Shown: positions 8,511 to 21,398, counted from the stretch's first letter. The stretch is 64,000 bases of DNA from Chlorokybus atmophyticus (GCA_009103225.1 RHPI01002823.1:384989-448988), one strand, 5' to 3'. A program made the numbers and translations. Notes: generated by a model from the sequence alone, not told the origin.

Positions 8511-11275
8511 TTGAGTTGTTCCATGAGGGCTTACAGTGTTCACGCACGATAAAGGGTTTGCAGTACGGCACGGAGCTACCCGGGCTGCCCATAGCTATTG
8601 TATGCGCGGGAGTCACATAAGGCCCCCCACTAGTCCCACTTAATTGCATAAGACGACCCTACAATGGCTAGACCCCGCACCATATTTGTACAACCTCATA
8701 TAGCGGGGTCTTGTCTCTTCCTTTTGCTAGCACTATAGATGAGTTTGTTAGCGGGCTTGTGCATAAGTGCAAGTATTATAATGAGCTAAAGACATTACAT
8801 GTCAACCACAATGGTCAAGCATTGTCGTATGCTGGTAAACAATACATTTATGCTTAGTGTATAGGCCTCTAAATCAAACAAGGCCAGGTCATTTTTAACA
8901 ACGTATCCGACGTCTCAATTTGTAACAGCAACTGACCGACTTTATGAAGAAATAGCAGCAATTGTGGTAATAAGGAAACGTGTTTAAAGTACGACCTGTA
9001 TATGTGCCCAATGACTCATCTTCCACTGTGTGTAACGCTGCTCACACTCATTCTATTAGTATTGGGGTCATAACAACAATCTTGACCTCATTGTCTTCAC
9101 CTAATTGTTTGTTTCATATTCACTTGCTTACCTCATCATTTTCAGAATGCATTATACACCTAATCAATATGCATTTTTTTCCATAACACGAAAATGCATC
9201 TCTGCAGCAAAAGAAGCTCAGCCTATTCCATATGTTGCAGATTAAGGCTTGATCTGCGTCAGATGGCACAAGTTTGGTCGCTGGCCCCCTCTGGTTGAGT
9301 ATTTGCGCTTGCTCGGCGCAGGTGTAACCAACCATGACACTTCATGAATAATGGGGATGCATTAGCCATTTTATCATACAGCAATAGCAAATCATTGCAA
9401 CTCCATGCAGGCACTACACCCATTAATTGCACATCTATCAAGTTGCATGCACATTCATTTTGTTAATGCTTGTAATATTTGCAATTATACAATAGCTTAA
9501 TGGTGTGACCACACACAGGTTTTGTGCTCGTGTAGTGTATTAGTAGTTTACGTTTAAAACCACTGTACACAAGTTACTTGCAAGTTTAGAACATATATTG
9601 TGCAACTCACACATTGCCATAGCTATCCCTATTATCAAAGGTTCTATGCGAACTTTCGATGGTGCTGCCTCCTCAAAATAAGCCCACACATATATGCAAC
9701 CTCGTCTTGCAACTTGGTCTGCACGCCAACACAGTGTATCCATGCATAATTATTGGCATTCTCGCATGCTATCACTAAGTTGCAAGTGCAATTACAATGA
9801 TCATGGCATTGAAGGACATGCACACCTTTTCGCATTCAAAGACCTCATGCGCAATGCGCCTCCTTGCTGCTTCTCCTCGCATGCCTCTTAATTTACTCTT
9901 TGCAAATGCGACGTCTATACACATTACCATGTTGCAATGCCATGTTGTCTACTTTTGTACACCCTAAACATGGCCCATGTTCAACTTGATGTGTATAGTC
10001 ACAACCTGATTGCGCGTCACAATTTGGTTGTGACTCTACACACGCTATTTCAATGAAAGCCTCTCATTGTGCCGGGCTTGTATAAACCTTTTTAAGGGTG
10101 TTGTGTTGTGCATTTACATCAAAGCGTGAATCTCAATAGTTGGGGACGGCCCATCCCAATGCACGCATGGACTTCAATACAACAAGCCTGGCGTTCATAG
10201 CCTTGCGCCACACCTGTCAACCGCAATGCATGTATGTATACTTGTGCACAATGTTGCACGTGCGCGCGCTTATACATGCGCAATTGCATGCGTGTGCGTG
10301 AGCGCGCATGCGCATGCTTGTGTTGCAATGATAATGTGATGTGGTGTGAGCATATGTGATCCAGCTCAGCATGCGTGCTCAGTGATGTGCCATGTGAACG
10401 CATGCACGTTCCTGCATATCATTGTCATCAACAAAAAGATAGATTCATTATTAGCCTTATGAAGTGCTGACTGTAGCTTCTTTACGGGATTGGCTTATAG
10501 CCAATCACTGGTTCCGCCACAAGTTGACAACCGCAAGAAAGCTGTTTTAAAGACAGTGCAAGCACACCTCATGGTTCAAATAGACAATGCCACTGTCAAA
10601 GCTCATATATGGAGCGCAATCATTTGTGGTAATCGTTTAACTGTTGCCTCTGCACAGTGCTAGGACATAAATGGCATTGCCGCGCCAATTTCAATCTTGC
10701 CCTGCCAAATCGATCTCAATAACTCTTATAACATGTTAATACTAAATTGAGTGGCTTTGAATAATATTCTTGTGGCCCATTGTATTTGCAGTAATGTTAT
10801 TGTCGTAGTCATATCATCATGGGAATCACTGTCCTGCTTAAGGTCACCTTACAAGTGCAAGGGCCAGGAACGGGGCTGTTGAAGCGGTGGGTTGCACAAT
10901 ATGTCGCAACCATCCACAACACTACTAAATCCACCATACCCCGTTGCCCTCATTGCCGACAAAGCTTCGATATAGGATAAGCGCGAACATGTGAGGACTT
11001 GCCCACATGCAATACATAATGCTTACACAACACCTGTAATTATTGTTGCTATGGATACAATATAATAAATACAATAATAATACATTATAGTTGTTAAATG
11101 TTGTTGATAGTTGCGTGAATAAGCATATGCCATAAATAGGCCTTATCTATGGCATGCAAACACAAACCCTACTTTATAGCGGTTGAGTGGCTTGCAACAT
11201 CAAGCAATGCACGAGCATGAGTGTGGCAACGAATGCAGCTTTCAGATCCTACCAAAGGTTATGGGTTGTTAAAGT

Positions 11276-11545
11276 TATATACATAGGCAGCGCCTATATG
11301 TAGTTCGTACAGTCAGCTTAACCTTTATAGTTACGGGAGTTACGAGAGCTTCGAGATGTCGACTTCAACCATTGACTTTAACCATTGACTAGTGTTAATT
11401 TTGACCATAGTGGATTACTGTTCACCAGTGTTTAGTAGCATATGACATAAAACACTGTATACTGCTTAATATAGTTGGTCGCCCACTGTCTGCGAAATTG
11501 GTGTGCTTGCAGCACTTGTCATTAGTGTGTGCACACTTGTATGTG
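11276..11545 (+). mobile_element. Solo LTR of copia family 1
   Basis: It begins TGTTAAAGTTATATACATAG on the plus strand. It is the reverse complement of the 5066-5390 LTR over shared blocks: GGCAGCGCCTATA, TTATAGTTACGGGAGTTACG, ACTGTATACTGCTTA, GTGTGTGCACACTTGTATGT. No copia coding sequence is adjacent. Confidence 0.75.
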
Positions 11546-12119
11546 AGAGGCGCGTATACACACACTAGGCGCATCACTAGTTTTTAATACATTGACATTT
11601 GCATTTTTGTTCTAATTGTGGCTATTGCTTTATCACTTCTATCATGTTGCTGTTGCAATAGGCAACATTGCAGCGGCACCTCAAATAGTTCATGACATTG
11701 GTGTCACCGCCAATGTGCGTCCTGTTGCAATTATGCTATTATTAATTGGTTAATAGACCTCGCTACCGCTACTTAAAACTGAGCTTGCATTGGGCCCCTG
11801 CCATTGGCCCCTTGATACAAAAATAGAAGATTATTGCATGTTTGCTGATAAGGGTATCCACTTACGCAGGTTAGCGCATGTGTGGCAAAGCTTATGGAAT
11901 AAAGCTCTGTGCGTGTGAACAATTGCTCAGTCAAATGCACGTCAGGCTTGTGATAGCACTTCATTCCGCATGCATGGCAAAGCTCATTGGTACAATGCTT
12001 GCATAAACAACACCATCAAGTGATGCATGCACATTACAACATGGTAGTGCTATGCAGTATGCATGCTACGCGGCTCATAACTAGCTTAGCACACCATTAT
12101 GGGGTGCATCCCGTTAGGC

Positions 12120-12230
12120 CTATAAGGCTGGTAACAGTTATTCTCTGTCCCTTACTTGTGTTAGGAAGAAGGGACCAAATGGGAATTTCCATTTACGCGT
12201 GTGTAAGTGCTTATGGCGTGTGCTCTCATG
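12120..12230 (+). mobile_element. Decayed chromovirus LTR fragment
   Basis: TTATTCTCTGTCCCTTACTT followed by GTGTAAGTGCTTATGGCGTG resembles the minus-strand LTR sequence at 2480-2380 (CATTCTCTGTCCCTTACTTA, GTAAGTGTGCTCTTATG). The ends are not defined. Confidence 0.4.
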
Positions 12231-13149
12231 CAATTCGTTCTTGAGCCTACAAGGTCTTGAGTTGATTAACACATGGCATTAACGAGGGCTAGCATAGAGC
12301 TGGTCAATGCCTATGGTGCATGAGCGTTACATAGTGTACTGCGAGTTGCTATAGAAAGTGGCAGTTGCAAGGTTGTAAGCTGAGTTGGCAAGCCACATCA
12401 TCTGTGCTATGGCAGTGCAATTTGCTACAGGCATGACAAGTCGCAAGGCAAGTGGTGCATGTGGGCAATTCGCAAATACATGTGTATGAGGGGAGCCCGA
12501 GTTTGTGACTTCAAGGTAGAATCGTTGTTCCTATAAGAGTCCGAGGTGGTTTGATACTCCCGAGGTGGAGTTTGTTGATTCCCATGCTTGAACAAGGTCA
12601 ACACATGGTGACAAGGCCGTAGTGGCCTTGAACATTGTGTGCCAGGTTGGGAGAGCAGCATGTGGTATGAATGCTATGTTGCATCCTTACATAGGGATTG
12701 GATCAGTATTGATCAAGACATTTGTGTGTGTTTGCCTTACAAAAGGGTCACTTCCATCTAGAATGTTATAAGGCGTTGAATCTTTATTTGTAAGCGCTGC
12801 ATAAGTACATGTGATTTTAAAATCACTCTACAACGTTTTTTTACAATAATGTCTTAGAATGTGCGTAGATAAATCTATTGTGGGGTAGTGATAAACATTA
12901 TGATTTCAATTACACTTTATTGACGCTGATGCACCACTTTATACTTCAATGAAACTCGTTGCGGCAATTCATGCTTATAACTAAATGGTCTGCAGGCAGC
13001 ATACATGCATTCAAGTAAACAGTTGCAAATAATTAGGCCATTATATTATGTGAGATTAGTCTGCCGCCAATTAATTACCAATTGCTACTCATTTATTGAT
13101 CATAGTAAGCACCTTGGCGGAAGCTACTATAAATAGTATGAGACTAGGC

Positions 13150-13440
13150 GTGAGTTGTTAGTCACAAGCTGCTTATCTATTTGCTTGAAACCCTAGCACG
13201 GCGGCGCCATCCTTGGTGTGGGTGGCGAGTATATAAGCTCATGAAGCGCATGAAATGCGCGCCCATGAACTCAAGAGCTCATTAATGAGTTATGAGACTC
13301 TTGTGCCCCTAGTGCCTTGGGCACTTGGGGCACAAGCACTCCAGATGTGAATTGTGAGTCACAAGCTCCTTATCTAGTCGCTTAAAACCTTAGCGCGGCG
13401 GCGCCATCCTTAGCGAGGGTGGCGCGTGTGGTGAGAAGGT
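13150..13440 (+). repeat. DIRS left terminal repeat region
   Basis: Two partial units, each with GAGT(T/C)...AGTCACAAGCT(G/C)CTTATCTA and GGCGGCGCCATCCTT, lie at about 13153-13220 and 13346-13430. Between them are the hairpins GCGCATGAAATGCGC and CTTGTGCCCC-TAGTGCC/GGCACT-TGGGGCACAAG (13301-13340). The stretch 13240-13430 recurs as a direct repeat at 18450-18635. Confidence 0.75.
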
Positions 13441-13916
13441 GTAGACGGAGGCGGCCCTCCACCATGGTCATATGGTCACAAGCGAGTGCCCACGATAATG
13501 GAGAGGAGGTGGCGGCCACGGCGGCGGCGGCGTTGCTAGCCGCCAATCGCTTGTCGCGGCCTAAGAGTCCGCATTGTGAGGTGGAGGAGGGAGGGGTGCG
13601 CCCCGCCGGCGGTGGGAGAGAAGAGGAGGTAAATAAGGAGGGTGGTGGTGGAGGCAAGGATGAGGAGTCGGATGAGGAATTTCGCCCAAAGTGCCAAAAG
13701 CGGGCTCCAAGTTCAAGTCGCTCTACCACCCCGTTCATGATGTCCGTCGAGGACATGGCGAGGAGGTTGGAAGTGTTAGAGGCGGAGAACATTCGTGTAC
13801 AGTGTGGGAAGGCGTCCGCCATCCCTCATGACGAGCTCGGTCACGAGCCCAACCACCCCCTACTTGTGAGCATCCTTTGTCGCGATAATGGCGATTCCAC
13901 CAACCCCAACGCTTGA
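13419..13916 (+). CDS. DIRS ORF1 (gag-like, coiled coil), copy 1
   Basis: A 165-codon ORF. The N-terminus is basic (ARVVRRCRRRRPS), followed by Ala- and Gly/Glu-rich low complexity and then a leucine-patterned helix (SVEDMARRLEVLEAENIRVQ). It ends NHPLLVSILCRDNGDSTNPN. The last 60 residues match copy 2 (22190-22400), where MARRLEELEAENMRLKRGKA is clearer, so this is a conserved element protein and not chance. In copy 2 the frame runs on past the point where a TGA ends it here. The role is probably structural, inferred from position and the later CCHC knuckle. Confidence 0.6.
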   Translation: MARVVRRCRRRRPSTMVIWSQASAHDNGEEVAATAAAALLAANRLSRPKSPHCEVEEGGVRPAGGGREEEVNKEGGGGGKDEESDEEFRPKCQKRAPSSSRSTTPFMMSVEDMARRLEVLEAENIRVQCGKASAIPHDELGHEPNHPLLVSILCRDNGDSTNPNA

Positions 13917-14351
13917 GTGGGAGCCATGGCCACCCGCATCAGCGAGACCGCTACCCCTTGAAAGAACAACTTGAAGCAGCGGGCTCGACAATACCTCGAA
14001 GTGGCGGCTTATTTCGGCTCGGCGGCATCCTCCTTCGCCCGAGTGCCCACGCACCCTGCCGAGGACCCCCACTTGCCAAAGGCCGAAAGGAGAACATGAC
14101 AGGTGGGCTCATTCTCTGTTGCGCACCGCCATATGCACGCACACGTAGGCACACGGTCATGTGGGTGCGGACTTCGCCCATGCACGCTTGCAAATTCGTG
14201 CATTATGGGCCTTATGAAGGCGCCAGCCCGTATAGCTACACACTCATTCCATTAGCTACATGTGTTCCGCATTCCTCCTCCCCCCATATCCGGAGGGGGG
14301 GGGAGGGGCCCGCACTTAACACCATTGTATGTTCACCTCTGTATTCACAGT

Positions 14352-14913
14352 ATGACTACCCCACAGCAAGGGAACGAGCACAACAGGGCACAACATCTGC
14401 ATTTGCATGCGCATATGCACATGATAGGTATGGGAATAGATTGGGGTGGCGCTTGGCGCTAGACCCGGCTTTGAGCCCGTAGAAACATGCTACGCGTGTT
14501 GCTCATGTGTGCTCTGTGCGCAGCATTTAATGAGGTGTGTAAGCCGCCCACTATGTGGAAGTGGCCAACAAGCATGATTGAAAGGTCACAGATGAGCTGG
14601 TGCGCAACCTTCTCGCCGTGGATGATGATGAGGCAAAGCGCCTGAAGAAAGCGTTGAAGGATGTGGCTGCGGCGCAGCCTAAGCCCAAGGCAAAGCCTGC
14701 CTACCATCTCAACAAGGGGCGGGGCTAGTACCCCCCCGCTACTCTGGGTCCTATGTATCGGATGCGGGGCAGACCAGCTACCGGACCGCTCATATGCAGT
14801 CTCAGGCAGCTTCTACTGGGGGCCAGCGGGATGTCGGCACCTGCTACAGTTGTGGGAAGCCCGAGCACCGGCGTGTGTATTGCCGTGAGCCTGCAGGGCG
14901 TGGGGGCTATTAG
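14352..14913 (+). pseudogene. DIRS CCHC gag segment, copy 1
   Basis: The ATG at 14352 (MTTPQQGNEHNRAQHLHLH) leads to a GT donor at 14428, and an acceptor GTGCGCAG ends at 14523. After the intron come FNEV and later KPKAKPAYH and the knuckle CYSCGKPEHRRVYC. A 1-bp deletion relative to copy 2 just after the acceptor shifts the frame. The intact version is at 22812-23381. Confidence 0.5.
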
Positions 14914-15581
14914 CTCTCATAGCAGCCCCATAGCTGTGTCGCGACAGCCTAGTAGCTGTGCACTTATGCGCATGTATTGACTGTACTTGCTTTTTACGTT
15001 TCAAGTGACCCTTGACTGGATTGAAACTTTGAGTTCATGATTATGACACAGTGACGCTCCCGTAGACCCCAAGAACCTGCAATTTGAACACGGTTTGCTA
15101 TGGTTGCAACGTGTTTGGCTCGTAACTTTCGTTTGAGGCCCTGGCCAGACGACGTTTCTTTCTTTCTTTATGCGGAGAGCCGATCTTCGCATTAAGCGCT
15201 GAGAAACGCTTCCTCTTGGCACCTTCAACGTCCCCATCGGACATCGTTTGCAAAATTTATGACCGTGCCAAGATGAGAGTACATGCACTCACTTCTTGCA
15301 CATACGCGGTGCAGAAACGGTGGCAGCGTGCACGGTGGCACTTGAATACACTTCATTTGAGTCAGAGTTGGTGGAGGACCGGATGAAACACCGTGAGTTT
15401 GCACGAGCACCTAGCAATCTGGTGGTGGAAGGCCCATACATGAGGCACAGCTTACCGGGCCCTACAAGCATGGCAGCAATTTTGTGAGTCTACCATCGTG
15501 CTCTCGTGGGTGGAGTACGGGTAAAAGCTACCATGGGCGACTGACCCACCCCCCGAATGGGCATTCACCAACCACAAGGGT

Positions 15582-16996
15582 GTGCATGAGTTTGCGGACT
15601 TTACTGCGGCTACCATCGCCAACCTAGTGCATAGTGGGGACGCACAAGAGTGTGTGACACCCCCCCTCGTGGTGAGCCCACTCAACGTGGTCGATGATGG
15701 CCACAAGCTGCGCCTCATCATGGACTTGCGCTATGTTAACTCCTACTTGGTGAACACGCCGTTCAAGTATGAGGATGTGCGCAGCATTCCAGACTTGCTG
15801 CAGCCCGAGAACTGGTTGTTCTCAACGGACTTGAAGTCCGGATACCATGATGTAGACATACACCCCGCCTTTTGAGGCTACTTGGGGTTCACCTTGGTGG
15901 GCAAAGTGTACAACTTTTGCTCGTTGCCGTTTGGGTTGAGCACAGCTTGCTGCGTATTCACCAAGGTGATGAAGCAACTAGTGCACCGTTGGCGTGTACA
16001 AGGCATCCGTGTCCTGCCATACATTGACGATTTCCTGTTTGCTGCTCGCTCCAAGGCACAAACGGTGTTCAGTCCGGTGCGCATGCCTCCACCCTGGCCG
16101 TGGTGAAAACAGATGCAGCATGGTGCGGTGTGGTAATCAATGCCAAGGCGCAAACGGTGTTCAGTCCGGTGATTGTGTTCTTGGGCTTTGTGTGGGATAC
16201 ACACGCTGGCGTGGTACGTGTTCCCGGCAAGAAGAGGGATGGTTTCCTTAGAGATTTGCAGCGTGCTTTTGGTGATATGCGCCATGTCCCAGTGAAGTTG
16301 CTGGCCAGGATTTGTGGCAAGCTACAATCCATGTTCCTAGTGTTGGGGCCTTCAGTCAAACTCACGACTTGGCATACACGCCACTTGTTTGAGACGCGCC
16401 GCTCCTGGAATTCACACATGATGCTGCGCAAAGCGGAGATTGATGAGTTGATGTGGTTGCGAGACCACTTCAAAGAGCTGAACATGACACCTATATGGCC
16501 AAAAGTGCAGCTGGACATAGTGCAGTTGGTGGATGCTAGCGGCACTGGTTGGGGACTAGTGCGCCATGGCACAGCTACCCCCGTGGCGAAAGGCACATTT
16601 ACACCGGTTGAGTGCTTGACTTCATCAACATGTCGCGAGCTACTCGGACTTGAGCGTGCCCTACTCACTGTGGAGGAGGAGCTACATGGACGCACAGTGC
16701 TGTGCTATGGCGATACCCGTAATGTTTACAACATTATGCGCAAAGGGGGCAGTGAGGCCAAGCACTTGCAGCAAGTGGCATGCCGTATTTTCTTACATTG
16801 CCACCGGCATTGCATCCGCTTGCATGTGAAGTGGTTACCACGTGAGCTCAATAAGGAGGCGAACGCGCTCTCCAAAGCACCGGATTACAACGGTTGGACG
16901 TTGCAAACCCCATGGGTCCGCTTGCTCGCCCGCAAGTGGGCCCCCTTTAATGTAGACCGCTTCGCCACGGATGCCAACACCGTGTGTGGCCTCTAA
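15582..16996 (+). pseudogene. DIRS reverse transcriptase and RNase H, copy 1
   Basis: RT reads LRLIMDLRYVNSYL, LFSTDLKSGYHDVDIHPAF, a TGA, then GYLGFTLVGKVYNFCSLPFG and the catalytic box LPYIDDFLFAA. A roughly 90-bp imperfect tandem duplication (AAACGGTGTTCAGTCCGGTG at about 16058 and 16149) disrupts the next part, after which a 298-codon frame continues: VVFLGFVWDTH-type thumb, RNase H (LVDASGTGWGLV, CRELLGLERALLTVEEEL, CYGDTRNVYN, VKWLPRELNKEANALSKAP) and then WAPFNVDRFATDAN, a motif that follows RNase H in DIRS elements. The terminal Asp/His pattern of RNase H looks retained. Confidence 0.88.
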
Positions 16997-17560
16997 CGCG
17001 GTGTTGCCATGTCCGGGTTAATCCGGCAATGCCTTTCACTCTGACTGAAGTGGTTGCAACAACTGGTGCCATCCCCCACCACACAGGGATGGCACTGTCT
17101 TGCGCCATGCCCGCGAATGCAAGGCTCGCATGTGCCTCATTGTGCCCGAGTGGACAACCCAACCTTGGTGGCCCGTGCTTTGCCCCGGCGGGGTGTGGGC
17201 ACTATCTGTCACAGATGTTGTAAGCCTACCCAGAGGCCCGGCCTGCTTGTGGCCTAGCCCTCAAGCCACGGAACTTCAAGGGGGCTTGCCCAGTAGTTGC
17301 ATGTGGGCATTGTGGATTGACTTAAGTCTTGGCCATTGACACATGCTGTGTGCATCTGCTATTGAGCGTAGCCTACGGTCGCTCATGCCCACCGTCCCTG
17401 GAAACTATGAGATTGAGCGCCTATGCACCTTATACCCGGCAGTGGCAACGGCGTTACGTGCTACTAGCACCCTCCGCGGCCATGAGGGCTACTGGCGCCG
17501 CTTTGTGTAGTTCTGCACGTAACGTGTGATTGGGCTGCCCTACCAGCAGACCCTGACACA

Positions 17561-18399
17561 GTGGCTCTTGTCCTAAGCAAGGTGTTGGCGGATTCCACCA
17601 CCCCGGCACCTATGAAACATGCCTCTTCGGCCATACATGCTGCGCATGCCATGGCAGGCCAGGCCTCTCCCACTGCGCATGCACTCGTTGCAGTGATTCG
17701 TGAGGCCGCTGCCAGGTTGCTGCCCTTGAACACACGGAAGAAGGACGCCTACACGCCTGAGCTCTTGCGAGCCATGATCTCGCACTTTGCTCGTAATGGG
17801 TGGGACTTGGTGGCCAGGTTGCCAACGGTGACGGTGCTGCTGAGATTTGCGGGTATGATGTATTCTGATCTGGCGGAGGTCAATGCGCCGGACTTTATTT
17901 TTCGCCTAGGCCGTATGGATCTCGTCATCCCGCGCAGCAACACCAATCGACACGATGTGGGCGCCACAGTGCACATAGCTGCTGTGGGCGGTGCCTTATG
18001 CACGGTGATGCACACTGAGAAATTGTTATTTGCCTCGGGATATCGGCACGCGGGACCAGGCAAGTTGGTACGCTCCATCATCCAAGCGGGGGGAACGTGC
18101 GTCATACACAACGCTGTGGTGCCATACGGCACTATCCTTGGTTGGAGAAGGCAGCCATTAAGGCGGCAGGGGAGGACCCCATGCATTTTAGCACACACTC
18201 TGCTCATTTGAGAGCTGCGACCCAAGCCGTGAAGGCTGGTGTGCCCCAACACCAGTGGCAGCAGTTTGGGCGTTGGAAGTCTGCTACTGCAGCTGAGGGC
18301 TATGTGCGCGCAGCGTTGCCTGAGTTGCACACACTGACGAGGAGCCTCGGCTTGGGTGGTACATGCTCTCATTATTTTTATCCATCTATCGACCCATAG
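17561..18399 (+). pseudogene. DIRS tyrosine recombinase, copy 1
   Basis: The N-terminal part reads ALVAVIREAAARLLPLNTRK, then YTPELLRAMISHFARNGWDL, LLRFAGMMYSDLAEV and a patch around IPRSNTNRHDVGATV. Near 18130 the frame shifts by one and continues with HFSTHSAHLRAATQAVKAGV, PQHQWQQFGRWKSATAAEGY. This is the HxLR...GRW(K/R)S...Y signature of tyrosine recombinases with the catalytic Tyr. The enzyme would integrate a circular cDNA by strand exchange. It lies between RNase H and the right terminal repeats, as in DIRS elements. The frameshift makes it inactive. Confidence 0.85.
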
Positions 18400-18445
18400 C
18401 GACCCCCCAGCATGAGCTATATGTCTCATATAACTCGTGTGTGAG

Positions 18446-18640
18446 TTATATGAGCTCATGAAGCGCATGAAATGCGCGCCCATGAACTCATGAACTCGTC
18501 AATGAGTAATGAGACTCTTGTGCCCCTAGTGCCTTGGGGGCACAAGCACTCACCAGATGTGAGTTGTGAGTCACAAGCTCCTTATCTAGTCGCTTGAAAC
18601 CCTTGTGCGGCGGCGCCATCCTTGGCGAGGGTGGTATACT
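18446..18640 (+). repeat. DIRS right internal copy of the terminal repeat
   Basis: A direct repeat of 13240-13430: GAGCTCATGAAGCGCATGAA, GACTCTTGTGCCCCTAGTGC, AGTCACAAGCTCCTTATCTA and GGCGGCGCCATCCTTGGCGA. The hairpin found on the left is partly deleted here. Confidence 0.75.
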
Positions 18641-19240
18641 TTGCAGGTGTACAGGCTTCTCAGGCTTTAACCTCGGCGTCGGCAGCAGTGGCACTATCGA
18701 TGAGTCAAAGACCGAAGAAGCGCGTGACTTTCGCACCTGGCGTCAAGAAGTAGATCCCGTAGTTGTAGCCTTGCGCCCTAGTGCAAACTTGTGTATAGAT
18801 CAACCTATATATGTACACTTGTACATTTGTATTGTAATGCACTTGGGTGCTGGGCATAGCCACCATGTTATCGACCCATAGCGACCCCCAACATGAGCTG
18901 TGTGTCGCAGATAACTCGTTTGTGAGTTGTGTGGTTTAATTTGCAGGTGTACAGGCTTCTCAGGCTCTGACCTAGGCGTCGGCAGCAAGGGCGCCATTGA
19001 CAAGTCGAAGACCGTGGAAGCGAGTGACTTTCGCACCTGATGTGACGAAGCAGTAGTTCCCATCGTTGTAGCCTAGCACCCTAGTGCAGACCGCGTGTAT
19101 AGATTAGCCTATGTCTGTACACTTTCGCTGTTGTATTGTACCGCACTTGGGTGCTGGGCGTAACCATTGTGCTTTCGACCCATAGTGACCCCCCAACATG
19201 AGCTGTGAGTTGCATATAACTCGTGCGTGAGTTTTGAATT
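18640..19240 (+). repeat. DIRS right end: two tandem units of about 290 bp
   Basis: The unit TTTGCAGGTGTACAGGCTTC ... GGGTGCTGGGC ... TCGACCCATAG(C/T)GACCCCC ... ATAACTCGT occurs at about 18648-18930 and about 18940-19235, with many point differences. The end motif CGACCCATAGCGACCCCCCA also occurs at 18394 and at the centre of the 21.5 kb palindrome. Confidence 0.75.
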
Positions 19241-19919
19241 ACGTAACTAGCTACTACGAATACTTTGCTAATACCAATTTTTAGCGACTACAACAACATC
19301 TGCATTACTACGCTAGCCAACCTGAATACATTAGCAATATCAGCGCCAGCGCCAGCCCCCGCAACCACAGCCGACCCTTGCAAGCAGCGCCGTCAGGCCC
19401 TACGCCCCAGGTGCAGCACCATCGCCAGTATCAAGGGGGAGTGCCCCTCCTCCCTTAAATCCCCTACCCCAACACCACCACCAACCACGCCGATGCCGCT
19501 GCCGTGGCAGCTGCCAGAGTAACAAATGCTCTGGCGATGGCGGTCGCTGCGTTAACAGCGCCATACGGCTGATATCAGCATAAGTCTCATGCCAATATCA
19601 GTTCTTTGTTGTAACACTACATTAGGGCATTAACACTAGGTAATTGGCCTTAGTATGTCTTGATTGGTTGTATAATCCCATTGGGACCCTTATATAGTCT
19701 TAAATAAGGGCGGGAAACCTCTATGGAGGGTAGCACTCCGTTAGATTCCCCCCTACTTTGATTTTCATGATGTAAATTGAAGGGTTTGCAAAGCGCCACC
19801 ATGAGTAAAGCAACAAAAGTAGTGAGAGATGCAGGGCCGAAGCGGTAAAAACGTCTGCCATCACCCCTTTACCATTCGCACGTGAACACAGTACTCCAGT
19901 ATTCCCGAAAAATTCCAAC
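19241..19919. other. Intergenic, nothing recognised
   Basis: An 85-codon frame rich in Ala, Pro and Thr at 19265-19522 (SAPAPAPATTADP, PTPTPPPTTPMP) is low complexity and not supported as a gene. No repeat or splice structure was found. Confidence 0.4.
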
Positions 19920-21398
19920 TGTTGGTAAGATTCCTTTTGAACTCCCATGTATTGTGCTCAACACCATACCCTTTCCATTTTAACAAGTACAACGGCGCGT
20001 TCGCGGTGAGGCTTATGGTGAGTCAGAATTACTTCCACCTCATACTCAAAAGTATTGTCGCCATCCGTTGCAACGAGGGGTGGAGGAGGTTACGCTCGAC
20101 CTTTAAAGCGGTATGGTTCAGTACGTTCATATGAAACACATTATGAATGCGTAACAAGTTTGGCAAGTCCAAATGATAAGCATGAGTGCCAACCCAATCA
20201 ATCACGCTGAAAGGGCCTATCCAGCAAGGGCAGAACATGTGGATACCCACTCCCTTGATGGATATATTTTTGGTGTTAAAATTATTGAACAGCCCACATT
20301 GTAATAGGCCTTTTTATAGTGTGCATCAGCATGGGCTGTTTGTATATCTTGCAGTGCGCACAGACTGTCTGTTGCCAATGCTAACGTATCCTGCATGGTC
20401 AAAGCTATTTCGCGATGCAGGTGCGCGAGTACTTTTATAGTGGGCAACTTGTTATTCGCAGGACTTAATGGACGCACTTCGTAACTTCTAAAAAAACGGA
20501 GTTTCTTGCACACTCTCTTGCCAGGCATCGTTCAATGCAAACTCAGCCTTTGGGATAGATATCCCAATCACGTCAGTTCGAATGCACATCATGCCGGATG
20601 GTTTCCTCAATCACTTGATTAGCACGCTCTGCCTGCCCATTTGTCTGCGGATGATAATCTGTGCCCGTGTTTGAATTGAATGTGCAAGAAGCTGCATAGC
20701 AACTTCTCACACTAAGTTACAAAGCGCAAATTGAGATTGGATATCATGTTGCGAGGCAAGTTAACGCAACTTAAACGCAGACATGACAAAAACCATCGCC
20801 AACTTATGGGAGCCTGTTTCCATGCGACAAGGGATAATGTGAACCATTTGTACTTAACGGTCTACTAAGATTGCAATTGTATGACCTAATGCTGTCTTTA
20901 AGAGCTTAATAATAAGGTCAATACACACACTTTCCCATTTGCCATAAGCAATAGGCAAAGATTACAGTAACCTAGCGGGTTTTTGACATAATAACTTGTC
21001 ATGTTGCAATTCGTAACACGTGTCAATATAATGCTTATGTCAACAGGCAACAATGGCCACCAGTGCAGTTGTCGCGCTACTTTAGCCGTCTTGTAATTGT
21101 GAAATTGCCTAGCATAAGGTGGATCGTATACATCAGCTATGCATGTTATGTGCAGTCCATCATGGTCAGGTATCACCAAAGTGGCGCCCATGTAATACAA
21201 GTTGTCTTGTGTGTCAAGTTTTGTACATTCTCTTCCCTTTACAACAATGAGTCTAAGGCATTCCCATGTAAATTAGCTTGCACAGACTCATTAGGAGTGG
21301 GCAACGTACCTTGCGTTGCACGCACTGGCGCGCGAATCACTACCAATAACGATGGACAGCGACTCAGAGTATCGGCCACATTGGTCCTACCAGGCTGA
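19920..21398 (-). pseudogene. Decayed Ty3/gypsy integrase remnant
   Basis: From right to left: integrase zinc domain (YYMGATLVIPDHDGLH, ARQFHNYKTAKVARQLHWWP), a core fragment at 20600-20680 reading TDYHPQTNGQAERANQVIEE across stops, and the integrase C-terminus (GPFSVIDWVGTHAYHLDLPN, HNVFHMNVLNHT). It differs from the chromovirus at 2.7-5 kb and from the PHD element. The 5' side ends at a DIRS terminal repeat near 21400. Confidence 0.8.

Larger units (their letters stand above)
8511..13149. other. Gene-poor, AT-richer region with decayed retroelement pieces
   Basis: No open frame here resembles a known protein or an exon with credible splice sites. Recognisable content is limited to a solo copia LTR at about 11276-11545 and a chromovirus-LTR-like stretch at about 12120-12230. 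The tract 10250-10330 is rich in GCGC/TGCATG motifs. The remainder shows nothing I can name. Confidence 0.5.
13150..19240 (+). mobile_element. DIRS-like tyrosine-recombinase retrotransposon, copy 1
   Basis: The order is: terminal repeats, gag-like ORFs, RT plus RNase H, a DIRS post-RNase H segment, tyrosine recombinase, terminal repeats. There is no DDE integrase and no LTR pair of the Ty1/Ty3 type, which is the DIRS/Ngaro layout. Coding frames are broken in several places (TGA in RT at about 15873, frameshift in the recombinase), so the copy is inactive. A related, internally deleted copy is at 22021-24100. Confidence 0.85.

Noticed and set aside
10119-10403. 94-codon minus-strand ORF rich in His and Arg
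   Set aside because: Arises from GCGC/TGCATG low-complexity sequence; no domain or splice support.
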